Below, piece by piece: positions 8,189-17,126 of a stretch of 64,000 nt of DNA. Position 1 is the first letter of the stretch; each line of letters starts with the position of its first letter. Source of the stretch: CAZWKQ01 sp964634005 (GTDB lineage Bacteria; Bacteroidota; Bacteroidia; Bacteroidales; JACABE01); assembly GCA_964634005.1 (NCBI GenBank), contig CAZWKQ010000001.1, positions 382,975 to 446,974 on the forward strand, in the 5' to 3' direction. The position numbers were made by a program, and so were the translations under genes. The notes under the pieces are model-generated. The model worked only from the letters and a program-made list of their open reading frames with translations, searched no databases and was not told where the DNA came from.

Positions 8189-9175
8189 TTGAAAATACTT
8201 TTCATAAGGTTCAGTTCGATAGGAGATATAGTTCTTACAACTCCCTTGCTTAGATGTGTTAAAAAGCAAATTCCGGGAGCTGAAATTCATTACCTTACAA
8301 AAGCTTCTTACTATGAAATTCTTTGTACTAATCCTAACATTGATAAAATCTACACTTTTAATGAAAATTATAGTGAACTTATTAAGCAACTCAAAAGTGA
8401 GAACTATTCATCAATAATTGACTTACATAAAAATATAAGAAGTTTCAGGATTAAATCAAGCTTATTGAAACCTTCTTATTCATTTCCAAAATTGAATTTC
8501 GCAAAATGGCTTTTGGTAAACTTTAAAATTAATTTATTGCCTGATATTCATATTGTCAATCGTTATTTCAAAGCACTCGAAAAACTAAATGTAAGAAACG
8601 ATAATGAAGGATTAGATTTTTTTATTAACGAAGCTGACATGATAAATATCAACCTTTTGCCAATAAACTTTCATAAAGGGTATAAGGTTTTGGTTGTAGG
8701 GGGTAATCATTTTACAAAAAAAATTCCCGATGATATCTTACTGACTTTATGTAAGAAAACCGAAATTCCTCTGGTTTTAATCGGTGGGAAGGAAGATAGA
8801 CCAAGAGCAGAGGAAGTAAGAAAAAAAGCCGATAACAAAGACGTTTTTAATGCCTGCGGCATTTATAATGTAGGGCAATCAGCTTCAATTATTGAACAAT
8901 CGAAAGGAATTATTACACCCGATACAGGAATGATGCATATAGCAGCAGCTTTGAAAAAGAATATTTTATCAGTGTGGGGAAATACAGTCCCCGAATTCGG
9001 GATGTATCCGTATCTTCCTGCAAGCATGAAAAATCTGTCAAAAATTGTAGAAGTAAAAAACTTATCTTGCAGACCTTGCAGTAAAATTGGCTTCAAAAAA
9101 TGTCCCAAAAAACACTTCAACTGCATGAAATTAAATGACATAAACACTTTAATAAATTTTCTGAAAAATGAATAG
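8189..9175 (+). CDS. Glycosyltransferase family 9 (heptosyltransferase-like)
   Basis: A 328-residue GT-B fold enzyme. The N-terminus KILFIRFSSIGDIVLTTPLL is the classic GT9 start, and the C-terminal half has TPDTGMMHIAAAL and SVWGNTVPEFGMYP, the nucleotide-sugar site of the family. GT9 enzymes add heptose or a related sugar to the lipopolysaccharide core at the inner face of the cytoplasmic membrane; the exact sugar here is unknown. The start is TTG: the codon sits directly before the conserved KILFIR, and an in-frame TAA lies 12 nt upstream, so no upstream ATG is possible. The last codons overlap mazG by 8 nt. Confidence 0.88.
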   Translation: MKILFIRFSSIGDIVLTTPLLRCVKKQIPGAEIHYLTKASYYEILCTNPNIDKIYTFNENYSELIKQLKSENYSSIIDLHKNIRSFRIKSSLLKPSYSFPKLNFAKWLLVNFKINLLPDIHIVNRYFKALEKLNVRNDNEGLDFFINEADMININLLPINFHKGYKVLVVGGNHFTKKIPDDILLTLCKKTEIPLVLIGGKEDRPRAEEVRKKADNKDVFNACGIYNVGQSASIIEQSKGIITPDTGMMHIAAALKKNILSVWGNTVPEFGMYPYLPASMKNLSKIVEVKNLSCRPCSKIGFKKCPKKHFNCMKLNDINTLINFLKNE

Positions 9176-9938
9176 AAATACCGAAGAATTTGAAAGACTT
9201 CTTGAAATAATGAATACACTTAGGAACTACTGTCCCTGGGATAAGAAACAAACTATTGAAAGCCTGAGATATTTAACAATAGAGGAAGTTTATGAATTGT
9301 CGGATGCGATAATGGAGAAAGACTTCAATGAAATTAAGAATGAACTCGGAGATTTAATGCTGCATATAGTTTTTTATTCAAAAATTGCTGAAGAACTTGG
9401 GGCTTTTACAATCAGCGATGTTATTGAAGGAATAAATAATAAGTTAATTCGCAGACACCCGCATATATACGATACAACAACAGTAAACGACGCAGAGGAG
9501 GTTAAAAGAAACTGGGAAAAAATAAAACTAAAGGAAGGCCGAAAATCAGTACTGGAAGGAGTACCAAATGCTTTGCCTGCCGTAGTAAAAGCATTTCGAA
9601 TTCAAGAAAAAGTAAAAGGTGTAGGTTTCGATTGGGAGGAACCACATCAGGTGTGGAACAAAGTTCTGGAAGAAATTAATGAACTTCAAAACGAGATTAA
9701 TAACAACTCTTCGAAAGATTCAATTGAAAAAGAGTTTGGAGATGTTATGTTCGCTTTGATAAACTATGCAAGGTTTTTGGATATAAACCCCGAAGATGCA
9801 TTAGAAAAAACGAACAAAAAATTTATTAAACGCTTCAAATATTTAGAAAATAAAGCAAACGAACTAAACAGAACATTAAAAAGCATGACATTAGAGGAAA
9901 TGGACGTGTTTTGGGAACAAGCTAAAAAGGAAGAATAA
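9168..9938 (+). CDS. mazG: Nucleoside triphosphate pyrophosphohydrolase MazG
   Basis: A 256-residue protein with two MazG repeats. The first has CPWDKKQTIESLRYLTIEEVYEL (read from residue 20, the sequence typical of the family) and the metal-binding motif KNELGDLMLHIVFY. The second has KEFGDVMFALINYARF near residue 184. It hydrolyses NTPs to NMP and pyrophosphate in the cytoplasm and is thought to clean the nucleotide pool and reset stringent signalling. Its ATG lies inside the end of the GT9 gene, so translation is probably coupled. Length is normal. Confidence 0.95.
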   Translation: MNRNTEEFERLLEIMNTLRNYCPWDKKQTIESLRYLTIEEVYELSDAIMEKDFNEIKNELGDLMLHIVFYSKIAEELGAFTISDVIEGINNKLIRRHPHIYDTTTVNDAEEVKRNWEKIKLKEGRKSVLEGVPNALPAVVKAFRIQEKVKGVGFDWEEPHQVWNKVLEEINELQNEINNNSSKDSIEKEFGDVMFALINYARFLDINPEDALEKTNKKFIKRFKYLENKANELNRTLKSMTLEEMDVFWEQAKKEE

Positions 9939-10068
9939 ACTGTTATAATTTAGAATTAATATAAATTTCGTTATTTTAACAAAATAAAGTAAACTTTTTA
10001 ATAAAATTGGTTGTCTATTCGATAACTTTACAATCAATTTATTTTTAATTAATTAAAAACAGTTTAAA

Positions 10069-11070
10069 ATGAAAAAGATTTATGCTTTATTTACTGCTTT
10101 AGCAATAATTTTAGTTTTGTTTAGTTGCCAAAAGGATGAGAGCCCATTGTCAATTGTTGGCAACCCTCCACAAAACACAAAAGAAATACAATCAAACATT
10201 CCGCGTGTTGACATAAAAAACGGCAAAATGCTTGTATTTTTGTCAGTTACCGACCAAACAGGAAGGCCGTTAACGGGTTTATCAAATCCTAATTTTGAAG
10301 TAAGTTACACTATTGATGGTGTTACAACAAATGTTCCTTCATCATCACTGAATGTTTTATATTCTACAGGTACCGGAACAGCCTACAATGTTGCAGCTTC
10401 TTTAATTATGGACTATTCAGGCAGTATGCTTTACGACAGTACCAGTATTCCGAATATGGAAGCAGCTTTGAAGTATTTTATTTTGTTGAAGAATATTAAC
10501 GATTACATGGAAGTTATTAAGTTTTCAACACAAGTATTTACAGCATGCCCATTCACTATTGATACAGCTGCATTGCTTGCTGCTATCGATACTTTCCACA
10601 TTGCTAATATGACTACTGCTTTGTTTCAGGCTTGTTTAACAGGACTTGACCACATTATTTCCTTAATGCCTACACTTACAGGGGTCTATCTTCCTGCAGT
10701 TATAGCATTTACTGATGGTGTAAACAACTGTCCTCCTTTAAACAATGATTCACTTATTTCAAAATCTATAACCGAGCAAATTCCGATTTATTCAATTTGC
10801 TATGGAAATATCAACAGCGGCTATCCCGATACTACTATGCTTAAGCACTTAGCCGACACTACCGGCGGTAGATTTTACATTACTCCAAACACTGTTGACT
10901 TACAGGAATTATACGGCTATGTTAGCGGACAACTCAGCAATATGTATGTAATTACTTTCCCATTTGGCACAAAATCAGGAAAATTGGGAACTTTAAACAT
11001 TACTACTACCTATGTTAAAAATGGTAAAACGTTTAAACATACCACTAAAAAAACGTTTTATACCAAGTAG
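10069..11070 (+). CDS. VWA-domain lipoprotein
   Basis: A 333-residue lipoprotein with signal peptide and lipobox LFSC (Cys at residue 20). Residues about 35-100 form an immunoglobulin-like region; a von Willebrand factor A domain follows, with a complete MIDAS first motif MDYSGSM (DxSxS) near residue 119 and AFTDGVNN near 220. VWA domains bind protein ligands through the metal site; here the protein would sit on a membrane facing the periplasm or outside. Partners cannot be told from context. It has its own terminator and stands between mazG and the C10 protease. Confidence 0.82.
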   Translation: MKKIYALFTALAIILVLFSCQKDESPLSIVGNPPQNTKEIQSNIPRVDIKNGKMLVFLSVTDQTGRPLTGLSNPNFEVSYTIDGVTTNVPSSSLNVLYSTGTGTAYNVAASLIMDYSGSMLYDSTSIPNMEAALKYFILLKNINDYMEVIKFSTQVFTACPFTIDTAALLAAIDTFHIANMTTALFQACLTGLDHIISLMPTLTGVYLPAVIAFTDGVNNCPPLNNDSLISKSITEQIPIYSICYGNINSGYPDTTMLKHLADTTGGRFYITPNTVDLQELYGYVSGQLSNMYVITFPFGTKSGKLGTLNITTTYVKNGKTFKHTTKKTFYTK

Positions 11071-11091
11071 ATTTTGTTGTTTCATTTTTTG

Positions 11092-11123
11092 AAAAGCTCC
11101 TGAAAAACAACAGGAGCTTTTTT
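11092..11123 (+). terminator. Rho-independent terminator after the VWA gene
   Basis: Stem AAAAGCTCCTG / CAGGAGCTTTT with an 8-nt loop followed by more T residues, 22 bp after the stop codon. It lies just before the C10 protease gene, so that gene needs its own promoter or read-through. Confidence 0.85.
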
Positions 11124-11137
11124 AATAACTAAAATTA

Positions 11138-13843
11138 ATGAGAGCTTTAAAAAATTTATTCATTATATCAATATTATCTTTAGGTATTACTAATATTTCT
11201 TTTTCACAAAATATTGATATTCACAAGGCAGAAATAATTGCGTATGAATTTTCAAAACAAAATTTTAATAAAAAAAAAGATTGTTTTATCGAAGAAATAA
11301 TCCCCTATGGAAATAATAATGACACTTCAGTTTATATTGTTAACTTTTTGAACGGCAATGGATTTATAATAATTCCATCATACAAAACAAGTAAGAAAAT
11401 AATCGGCTATTCAACAAACAACAAATTTGATATAAATAATATTCCTCCTGCATTATTAGACCTTTTGAGATATTATTCGGAAGAGATTGAACAAGAAAAG
11501 AAAAACAAGCATAACAATACACAAAACATTGAAAACATTTTTACAGAAAATAAATCACAAAATAGTATAATTCAACCATTAATTTCCACAAAATGGGATC
11601 AGGCTTGTTTTTACAATGATTCATGCCCAAGTGCTCCTAATTCAGGGGCTTACTTTTGTCAGAAAGTACCTGCAGGATGTGTTGCCATAGCATTGGCTCA
11701 AATTATGAGGTTTCACAAATACCCGCTGACCGGAACAGGATTCAACAGTTATTATAATGCATATTACGGTAATCAATATGCAAATTTTGGCAACGCGAAT
11801 TATAACTATAACAACATGCCAAACGTTTTATTTTCGAAAAATTCGACTACTGCCCAATTTATATATCATAACGCTGTATCAGTCAATACACTGTTTAATT
11901 ATCAATACTCCGGAGCAAATATTACTGATGCCAAAAACTCTCTTATTAATTTCTTTAATTATTCAAACTCTGCTCAAATAGTACAAAAAAACAATTATAC
12001 CGAAACAGGTTGGTCAAACTTGCTAAAAAATGAATTAGACTCAACAAGACCGGTATTTTTATCGGGATATAATCAAAACAATGCAGGAGGACACGCATTT
12101 GTATGTGATGGTTACGATAATAACAACATGTTTCATATTAACTGGGGTTGGGGTGGAATGTATGACGGATATTACTTGTTAACTTCTCTATCACCTAATA
12201 GTAATAACTTTTCATACAACCAAAGTGCCATAATCAGAATAATTCCTCAGAACAACTATCCTGTTTGCCATTTTAAAGCAGACAAGAACTTAGTAAATAT
12301 TAATGAACAGGTTAGTTTTACCGATATTTCGACAGGAAATGTTAGCCAATATAAATGGATTTTTGAAGGCGGAAATCCAAGTATTTCGACTTTAAAAAAT
12401 CCGGTAATTACTTATAATCAACCAGGTATATTCAAAGTAACGCTTATTATTAGCAACATATACGGAAGCGATACATTAACAAAAACAAATTTTATAACTG
12501 TAACACCTTACGCTGATTTTTCATCAAATAAAACAAAAATTTCGAAACAAGAAAATGTACAATTTTATGACAAATCTCTAACTTTTGATAGTATAATAAG
12601 TTATAAATGGATTTTTCAGGGGGGACAACCTTCTGTTTCAAATTTAAAAAATCCTATTGTAACTTACAATCAAGCAGGCACTTACAATGTAAGCCTTACA
12701 ATAATTACCAATAACGGAAGCCATAACATTATCAAAAACAATTACATAACAGTTTTTAATCAATGCAACTACCTGTTTAAAGACAGTGTACCTGATTATT
12801 ACATAAATCCCCAAAATCTCGCGAATTTTCAAATTTTTCAGGAAGATTTCGATAGTTTAACACCTTATTACTCAGGACACTCAACCAAGTGGAATATTTT
12901 TAAGCAGGTATTATCACCCGGAGATACTAACTCTTTTTACGGTGCTGCATCAATATTTACTACTGCAGGCCAAGCCGACAATTGGTTGGAATTCGGACCA
13001 ATAACAGTTCCGGCAAACGGGGCTACATTGAAATGGAAGCACCTCTACTATTTAAACAATAAAAGAGATGGATACGAAGTACTTCTGTCAACTACAGGGT
13101 TGACAAGAGACCATTATATATCCCCTCCCGTTTTTTCGAGATTGGACAACGACCCAAAAACCGACGGAAACACCTCCTGGACACCTCAAGAGATAAATAT
13201 TCCGCCCAATATTTACGGAAACAGCGATATATACATTGCTTTTCACCATTTTGCTTACAATATGTATTACCTTTTTATTGATGATATAGAATTAATAAGC
13301 TGTTCGGGATTACCGGTTGTTTGCGATTTTAAAGCCGATACAACTAATATTTTACCAGGAAATTCGGTAAATTTTACCGATTTAAGTTCCGGAAATCCTA
13401 TTTTATGGGAATGGACTTTTTATGGAGGAACCCCAAGCTATTCTTTAGAGCAAAATCCTCAAAATATTAAATATTCTAGCCCGGGGGTTTACCCTGTTAA
13501 ACTTAAGGTTTTCAACGGAGAAAACTACGACTCTATAACAAAAACTAACTATATAAACGTAAATGCAAACGATATTGAAAATTATCAGGAATTTTCAAAT
13601 ATAAAAATATCGCCGAATCCGGCTAAAGATTATGTAAAAGTAAGCTTTCCGACATTAATGGATGATGCTTTTTTAATGCTTTTTGATATGCATGGCAGAA
13701 AAATATACGAATTATTGCTCAAAAAAGGCTCACACGAGCAAACAATAGCATTAAACAATTTAAAGAACGGATATTACATTATAAAATTAATTAACAACCT
13801 TAATTGTAATTTTGGATTAAATAAGTTGATAATTTTAAAATAA
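11138..13843 (+). CDS. Secreted C10-family (streptopain-like) cysteine protease with PKD domains and T9SS sorting domain
   Basis: A 901-residue secreted protein. Signal peptide at residues 1-24 (ending SFSQ), then a Spi-type inhibitory prodomain (about 25-110), then the peptidase C10 domain. Its catalytic residues are visible: Cys181 in PAGCVAIALAQIM, His319 in GGHAFVCDGYD, and the NWGWGG motif at 335-340. PKD domains occupy about 376-460 and 460-545, a cleaved-adhesin-like jelly-roll region about 565-730, and a third PKD about 732-810. The last 80 residues (ISPNPAKDYVKV to the final LIILK) are a type A type IX secretion sorting domain, so the protein should be exported across the outer membrane and anchored or released. 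SpeB and interpain A are the known relatives. Confidence 0.93.
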   Translation: MRALKNLFIISILSLGITNISFSQNIDIHKAEIIAYEFSKQNFNKKKDCFIEEIIPYGNNNDTSVYIVNFLNGNGFIIIPSYKTSKKIIGYSTNNKFDINNIPPALLDLLRYYSEEIEQEKKNKHNNTQNIENIFTENKSQNSIIQPLISTKWDQACFYNDSCPSAPNSGAYFCQKVPAGCVAIALAQIMRFHKYPLTGTGFNSYYNAYYGNQYANFGNANYNYNNMPNVLFSKNSTTAQFIYHNAVSVNTLFNYQYSGANITDAKNSLINFFNYSNSAQIVQKNNYTETGWSNLLKNELDSTRPVFLSGYNQNNAGGHAFVCDGYDNNNMFHINWGWGGMYDGYYLLTSLSPNSNNFSYNQSAIIRIIPQNNYPVCHFKADKNLVNINEQVSFTDISTGNVSQYKWIFEGGNPSISTLKNPVITYNQPGIFKVTLIISNIYGSDTLTKTNFITVTPYADFSSNKTKISKQENVQFYDKSLTFDSIISYKWIFQGGQPSVSNLKNPIVTYNQAGTYNVSLTIITNNGSHNIIKNNYITVFNQCNYLFKDSVPDYYINPQNLANFQIFQEDFDSLTPYYSGHSTKWNIFKQVLSPGDTNSFYGAASIFTTAGQADNWLEFGPITVPANGATLKWKHLYYLNNKRDGYEVLLSTTGLTRDHYISPPVFSRLDNDPKTDGNTSWTPQEINIPPNIYGNSDIYIAFHHFAYNMYYLFIDDIELISCSGLPVVCDFKADTTNILPGNSVNFTDLSSGNPILWEWTFYGGTPSYSLEQNPQNIKYSSPGVYPVKLKVFNGENYDSITKTNYINVNANDIENYQEFSNIKISPNPAKDYVKVSFPTLMDDAFLMLFDMHGRKIYELLLKKGSHEQTIALNNLKNGYYIIKLINNLNCNFGLNKLIILK

Positions 13844-13858
13844 ATTTTACATAACTTA

Positions 13859-13888
13859 TTGATGATAAAAATATTTTTTTTAATTTTG
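13859..13888 (+). promoter_or_regulatory. Consensus Bacteroidota promoter for rpsF-rpsR-rplI
   Basis: TTG at 13859-13861, exactly 19 nt, then TAATTTTG at 13881-13888. This is the canonical TTTG-N19-TAnnTTTG layout and the best promoter in the window. The leader to the rpsF ATG is about 44 nt; I see no autoregulatory fold in it. Confidence 0.8.
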
Positions 13889-13937
13889 CACTCCATTTTT
13901 AAAAATTAGTATTAACAAATTAAAAAATTAAAAGACA

Positions 13938-14312
13938 ATGTTAAATCATTACGAAACCGTTTTCATTATGACTCCCGTTTTGTCTGATGATCAGATGAAG
14001 GAAACGGTAAAGAAATTCCAGTCTTTTCTAACAGAGAAAGGAGCTGAGATTATTTTTGAGAACAATTGGGGCTTAAGAAAATTGGCTTACCCCATACAAA
14101 AGAAATCAACAGGTTTTTATTATTTAATTGAATTCAAAGCCGATGGCGAATTAATTGCAGAATTAGAAACAGCTTTTAAACGTGACGAACGTTTATTGAG
14201 GTTTTTGACCGTCAAACTTGATAAGCACGCTATTGCTTACAACGAAAAAAGACGCAATATGGCTTCTGAAAAGAAAGAAAAAACAGAACCTAAAGCTGTT
14301 GTTATAGAATAA
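13938..14312 (+). CDS. rpsF: 30S ribosomal protein S6
   Basis: A 124-residue protein with the S6 fold signature: NHYETVFIMTPVLSDDQM at the start and ENNWGLRKLAYPIQKKSTGFYYLIEFKAD in the middle. The C-terminus has a charged tail (KKEKTEPK) as usual in Bacteroidota. S6 binds the central domain of 16S rRNA together with S18, which is encoded next. First gene of the rpsF-rpsR-rplI operon, behind a consensus promoter. Confidence 0.97.
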   Translation: MLNHYETVFIMTPVLSDDQMKETVKKFQSFLTEKGAEIIFENNWGLRKLAYPIQKKSTGFYYLIEFKADGELIAELETAFKRDERLLRFLTVKLDKHAIAYNEKRRNMASEKKEKTEPKAVVIE

Positions 14313-14346
14313 CAAATTCAATTGTAAAATTTTAAAAATCTTAAAC

Positions 14347-14616
14347 ATGGCAGAAAATAGTTCAGAAATAAAATATTTGACCCCGATAGCGGTTGAAACA
14401 AAAAAGAAAAAGTATTGCCGTTTCAAAAAAAGCGGAATAAAATACATTGATTACAAAGATGCAGATTTCTTATTGAAATTTGTAAACGAGCAAGGTAAAA
14501 TTTTACCTCGCAGACTTACAGGTACATCAAATAAATACCAGAAAAAAGTAGCTCAAGCAGTTAAAAGGGCAAGACATCTTGCATTATTACCTTATGTAGC
14601 TGATTTATTAAAATAA
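14347..14616 (+). CDS. rpsR: 30S ribosomal protein S18
   Basis: An 89-residue basic protein. The conserved core is present: KYCRFKKSGIKYIDYKD, then LLKFVNEQGKILPRRLTGT and KYQKKVAQAVKRARHLALLPYV. It binds S6 on the 30S platform. It lies 34 bp after rpsF and 13 bp before rplI, the usual operon order. The length is normal and the start follows directly from the conserved N-terminus. Confidence 0.97.
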   Translation: MAENSSEIKYLTPIAVETKKKKYCRFKKSGIKYIDYKDADFLLKFVNEQGKILPRRLTGTSNKYQKKVAQAVKRARHLALLPYVADLLK

Positions 14617-14629
14617 GGAGGGAAACAAC

Positions 14630-15079
14630 ATGGAAGTAATTTTAAAACAAGACGTTGCCAATTTAGGCTACAAGGACGATATAGTTAAGGTTAAAGAAGG
14701 ATATGCACGCAATTATCTTATACCTCAAGGATTTGCAATATATGCTAATGAAACCAACAAAAAAATACATGCCGAAACTTTAAAACAACGCTCATTTAAA
14801 CTCGAAAAAATTAAAAAAGAAGCCGAAACATTAGCAAAAGCATTAGAAAATGTTACCGTAAAAATAGGAGCTAAAGCAGGAAGTACAGGAAAAATTTATG
14901 GTTCAGTAAATTCTATTCAAATAGCTGAAGCACTTAAAGAACAATACAATTACGATATCGACCGTAAAAAAATCGTTATTGACGGAGATTCTGTAAAAGA
15001 AATCGGAACATATAAAGCAAAAATTAATCTTCACAAAGAAATTAAAGCTGAAATTTCATTTGAGGTTTTTGCTGAATAA
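14630..15079 (+). CDS. rplI: 50S ribosomal protein L9
   Basis: A 149-residue protein with the two-domain L9 layout: N-terminal MEVILKQDVANLGYKDDIVKVKEGYARNYLIP (read in two parts), a long connecting helix (residues 45-78), and the C-terminal domain with GSTGKIYGSVNS and IDRKKIVI. It binds 23S rRNA near the L1 stalk. A purine-rich AAGGAGGGAAA lies ahead of the ATG, an unusually good Shine-Dalgarno-like sequence for this group. Terminator follows the stop. Confidence 0.97.
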   Translation: MEVILKQDVANLGYKDDIVKVKEGYARNYLIPQGFAIYANETNKKIHAETLKQRSFKLEKIKKEAETLAKALENVTVKIGAKAGSTGKIYGSVNSIQIAEALKEQYNYDIDRKKIVIDGDSVKEIGTYKAKINLHKEIKAEISFEVFAE

Positions 15080-15100
15080 AAAATTATTATCTTAAGTTTC

Positions 15101-15128
15101 AAAAACCCGAAAATAATTCGGGTTTTTT
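15101..15128 (+). terminator. Terminator of the rpsF-rpsR-rplI operon
   Basis: Inverted repeat AAAACCCGA / TCGGGTTTT with a 7-nt loop and a following T-run, 22 bp after the rplI stop. Confidence 0.85.
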
Positions 15129-15142
15129 GTTTTTATTTGCAT

Positions 15143-15928
15143 ATGCTTTCAAAAAACAAAATAAAATATTTACAATCTTTAAAAAATCAAAAGTTTAGGG
15201 AAAAATACGGGAAGTTTATTGCCGAAGGTGATAAACTTGTCAGAGAATTAATAAATTCCGATTTGATTATTGAAGAAATTTATTCTTTGAAAGATTGGAT
15301 TGACCAAACTGATATTCCTTCGAATATTAATGTAACAGAAATTAAACCTGAAGAACTTGAGAAAATTAGTAACTTAAAAACACCAAATAAAGTTGTTGCT
15401 GTTATTAATATTCCATCCGGCGAAAATATCAATATAAATTTCGAGACCGATTTAATACTTGTTTTGGATCAAATTAAAGACCCCGGCAATTTAGGCACAA
15501 TAATTCGCATTGCCGACTGGTTTGGGATTAAAAATATTGTTTGTTCCGAAAATACAGTTGAAGTTTATAACCCAAAGGTTATTCAGGCTACAATGGGCTC
15601 AATTTCAAGAGTTAAGCTTATATATAAAAATCTTCAAGAATTTTTCGGTACTATCCCTTTGAATATACCGGTTTATGGTAGTTTTCTGAATGGAGATAAT
15701 ATTTATTCTTCAGAATTAACTCCAAACGGTTTAATAATTATCGGTAATGAGTCGAAAGGAATATCGGATGAGCTTAACTGCTTTATAAACAAAAAGATAA
15801 CAATACCTTCTTTTTCAGTAAATAAAAGTGCCGAGTCGCTTAATGCTTCAATAGCGACTGCAATAATTATTTCAGAATTTAGAAGGAAACACAATAAATT
15901 TATTTCAAATCAATCATTCGGAAATTAA
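15143..15928 (+). CDS. TrmH/SpoU family RNA 2'-O-methyltransferase
   Basis: A 261-residue protein with an N-terminal substrate-binding domain (LSKNKIKYLQSLKNQKFREKYGKFIAEGDK, read in parts) and a SPOUT methyltransferase domain. Visible motifs are LDQIKDPGNLGTIIRIADWFG (motif 1, about residues 108-128), IIGNESKGIS (motif 2) and NKSAESLNASIATAII (motif 3), which form the knotted SAM site. The family methylates ribose in rRNA or tRNA (RlmB, TrmH, TsnR); the target nucleotide cannot be assigned. I chose the ATG at 15143; an in-frame TTG six bases upstream is less likely. Confidence 0.88.
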   Translation: MLSKNKIKYLQSLKNQKFREKYGKFIAEGDKLVRELINSDLIIEEIYSLKDWIDQTDIPSNINVTEIKPEELEKISNLKTPNKVVAVINIPSGENININFETDLILVLDQIKDPGNLGTIIRIADWFGIKNIVCSENTVEVYNPKVIQATMGSISRVKLIYKNLQEFFGTIPLNIPVYGSFLNGDNIYSSELTPNGLIIIGNESKGISDELNCFINKKITIPSFSVNKSAESLNASIATAIIISEFRRKHNKFISNQSFGN

Positions 15929-15999
15929 AAATGACATTATGACTTTGAAAGTCGTGAAAAACAAAATACTAATTAAGTTGTTTAAAAAATAAAAAAAAT

Positions 16000-16200
16000 A
16001 TGATAGAGTTACTTTTACCAGCCATTATACTAATAGCAATAGCATTTGCAGGATTTGCCATTAAAATGTTTTTTATAAAAGGTGCAAAGTTTTCGAAATC
16101 ATGCAGTTCGATTGATACCGGAGATGGTAAAAAAATAGGCTGCACATGCTCAACAAACACTCACGAAACTTGTGAAAACTACACGAAGCATCACGGCTGA
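16000..16200 (+). CDS. Small membrane-anchored Cys-rich protein
   Basis: A 66-residue protein: one N-terminal membrane helix (residues 3-27) followed by a short soluble tail with four cysteines in the pattern SCSSIDTGDGKKIGCTC and TCENY, ending in a His-rich KHHG. I recall similar short proteins in many Bacteroidota, usually labelled membrane or secreted protein, without a known function. The cysteines and histidines could bind a metal or a cluster; that is a guess. A T-run after the stop precedes the convergent coiled-coil lipoprotein gene. Confidence 0.7.
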   Translation: MIELLLPAIILIAIAFAGFAIKMFFIKGAKFSKSCSSIDTGDGKKIGCTCSTNTHETCENYTKHHG

Positions 16201-16218
16201 AAAATAGATTTTCGGATA

Positions 16219-17073
16219 TTATTCAACAACAATAACCATATATTTAGAGTACTTCCAGAATTCTTTAGGATTGGTTATTTCAATTTTTTCGGTTCTTTTT
16301 CCGTTTATTACCCACTCATAGCTGCCACTTGGATGATTAGTCAGTAGTTTTGCGTTTTTGCCTCCAACTGTTATGGTTGTGGTTTTTGTAATATCTATTT
16401 TTTTGAAATAATCAATATTAAAATCCTGTTTTATTTTCTGATTTCCTCCTATTCCGATAAAACCACCCGATTTTGAAATAACTTTATTCTCTTTAAGCTC
16501 TTTTTCGGTACCTATTGCATAATAAGCAGTATTAAGTTCCTGTGTTTTCTCGGCTATTTGTTCATCTTTAGCCTTGTTATATTGCTTTAATGTGTCAATA
16601 GAAGCACTAAGTGCTTCAACAGTAAAGTTTAACGAAATTAACTTTTGCTTAAGCTGCTCAATTTCAACATCTTTATCTTGAAGTTGCTTCTCATATCTTG
16701 CAAGCATTTCTTCAAGCTTTTTGATTTTAAGATTTGAGCTTTTGAGTCTGCTTTTTAAAGATGCAATCTCCCTTTTATTTTTTTCCATCAATTCATTAAT
16801 AACCTGGATATCGTCATTAATTTTCTGACGCATATCCTGCGAAATCTCGTTGTTTTGCGAAGTGCCTTTTGAAATAACACCTTCCTTTGACTTGATTATC
16901 GATAAGTTTTCCTCTATTTGGTCTAATGTTCCGAAAAATTCATTAATTGTTGAGTCTTTTGAATTTTTTTCGGCAAGTAACTTTTGATTCTCTTCTTTTA
17001 ACCTTTCAAGTTCTGAATTATTACAGCTAAAAGCTATTAATATCAATACAAATAAATAAATTAACTTTTTCAT
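16219..17073 (-). CDS. Coiled-coil lipoprotein
   Basis: A 284-residue lipoprotein: signal peptide with lipobox AFSC (Cys at residue 17), then a long heptad-rich coiled coil from about residue 20 to 190 (SELERLKEENQKLLAEKN and similar, rich in Leu, Glu and Lys). A C-terminal globular part of about 90 residues follows, with GGFIGIGGNQKIKQDFN and a beta-rich end (VNGKRTEKIEITNPKEFWK). I do not recognise a named family. It should be anchored to a membrane on the periplasmic side, with the coil spanning a distance or mediating oligomers. Monocistronic, with a -7 promoter element upstream. Confidence 0.75.
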   Translation of the reverse strand: MKKLIYLFVLILIAFSCNNSELERLKEENQKLLAEKNSKDSTINEFFGTLDQIEENLSIIKSKEGVISKGTSQNNEISQDMRQKINDDIQVINELMEKNKREIASLKSRLKSSNLKIKKLEEMLARYEKQLQDKDVEIEQLKQKLISLNFTVEALSASIDTLKQYNKAKDEQIAEKTQELNTAYYAIGTEKELKENKVISKSGGFIGIGGNQKIKQDFNIDYFKKIDITKTTTITVGGKNAKLLTNHPSGSYEWVINGKRTEKIEITNPKEFWKYSKYMVIVVE

Positions 17074-17093
17074 TTTTAATAAATTGTTTTTTA

Positions 17094-17101
17094 CAAAAAT
17101 A
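17094..17101 (-). promoter_or_regulatory. -7 promoter element (TATTTTTG) for the coiled-coil lipoprotein
   Basis: Perfect TAnnTTTG on the minus strand, 20 nt before the ATG at 17073. No -33 box recognised. Confidence 0.4.
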
Positions 17102-17126
17102 AATAAAATCGGATAAAGTAAATATT

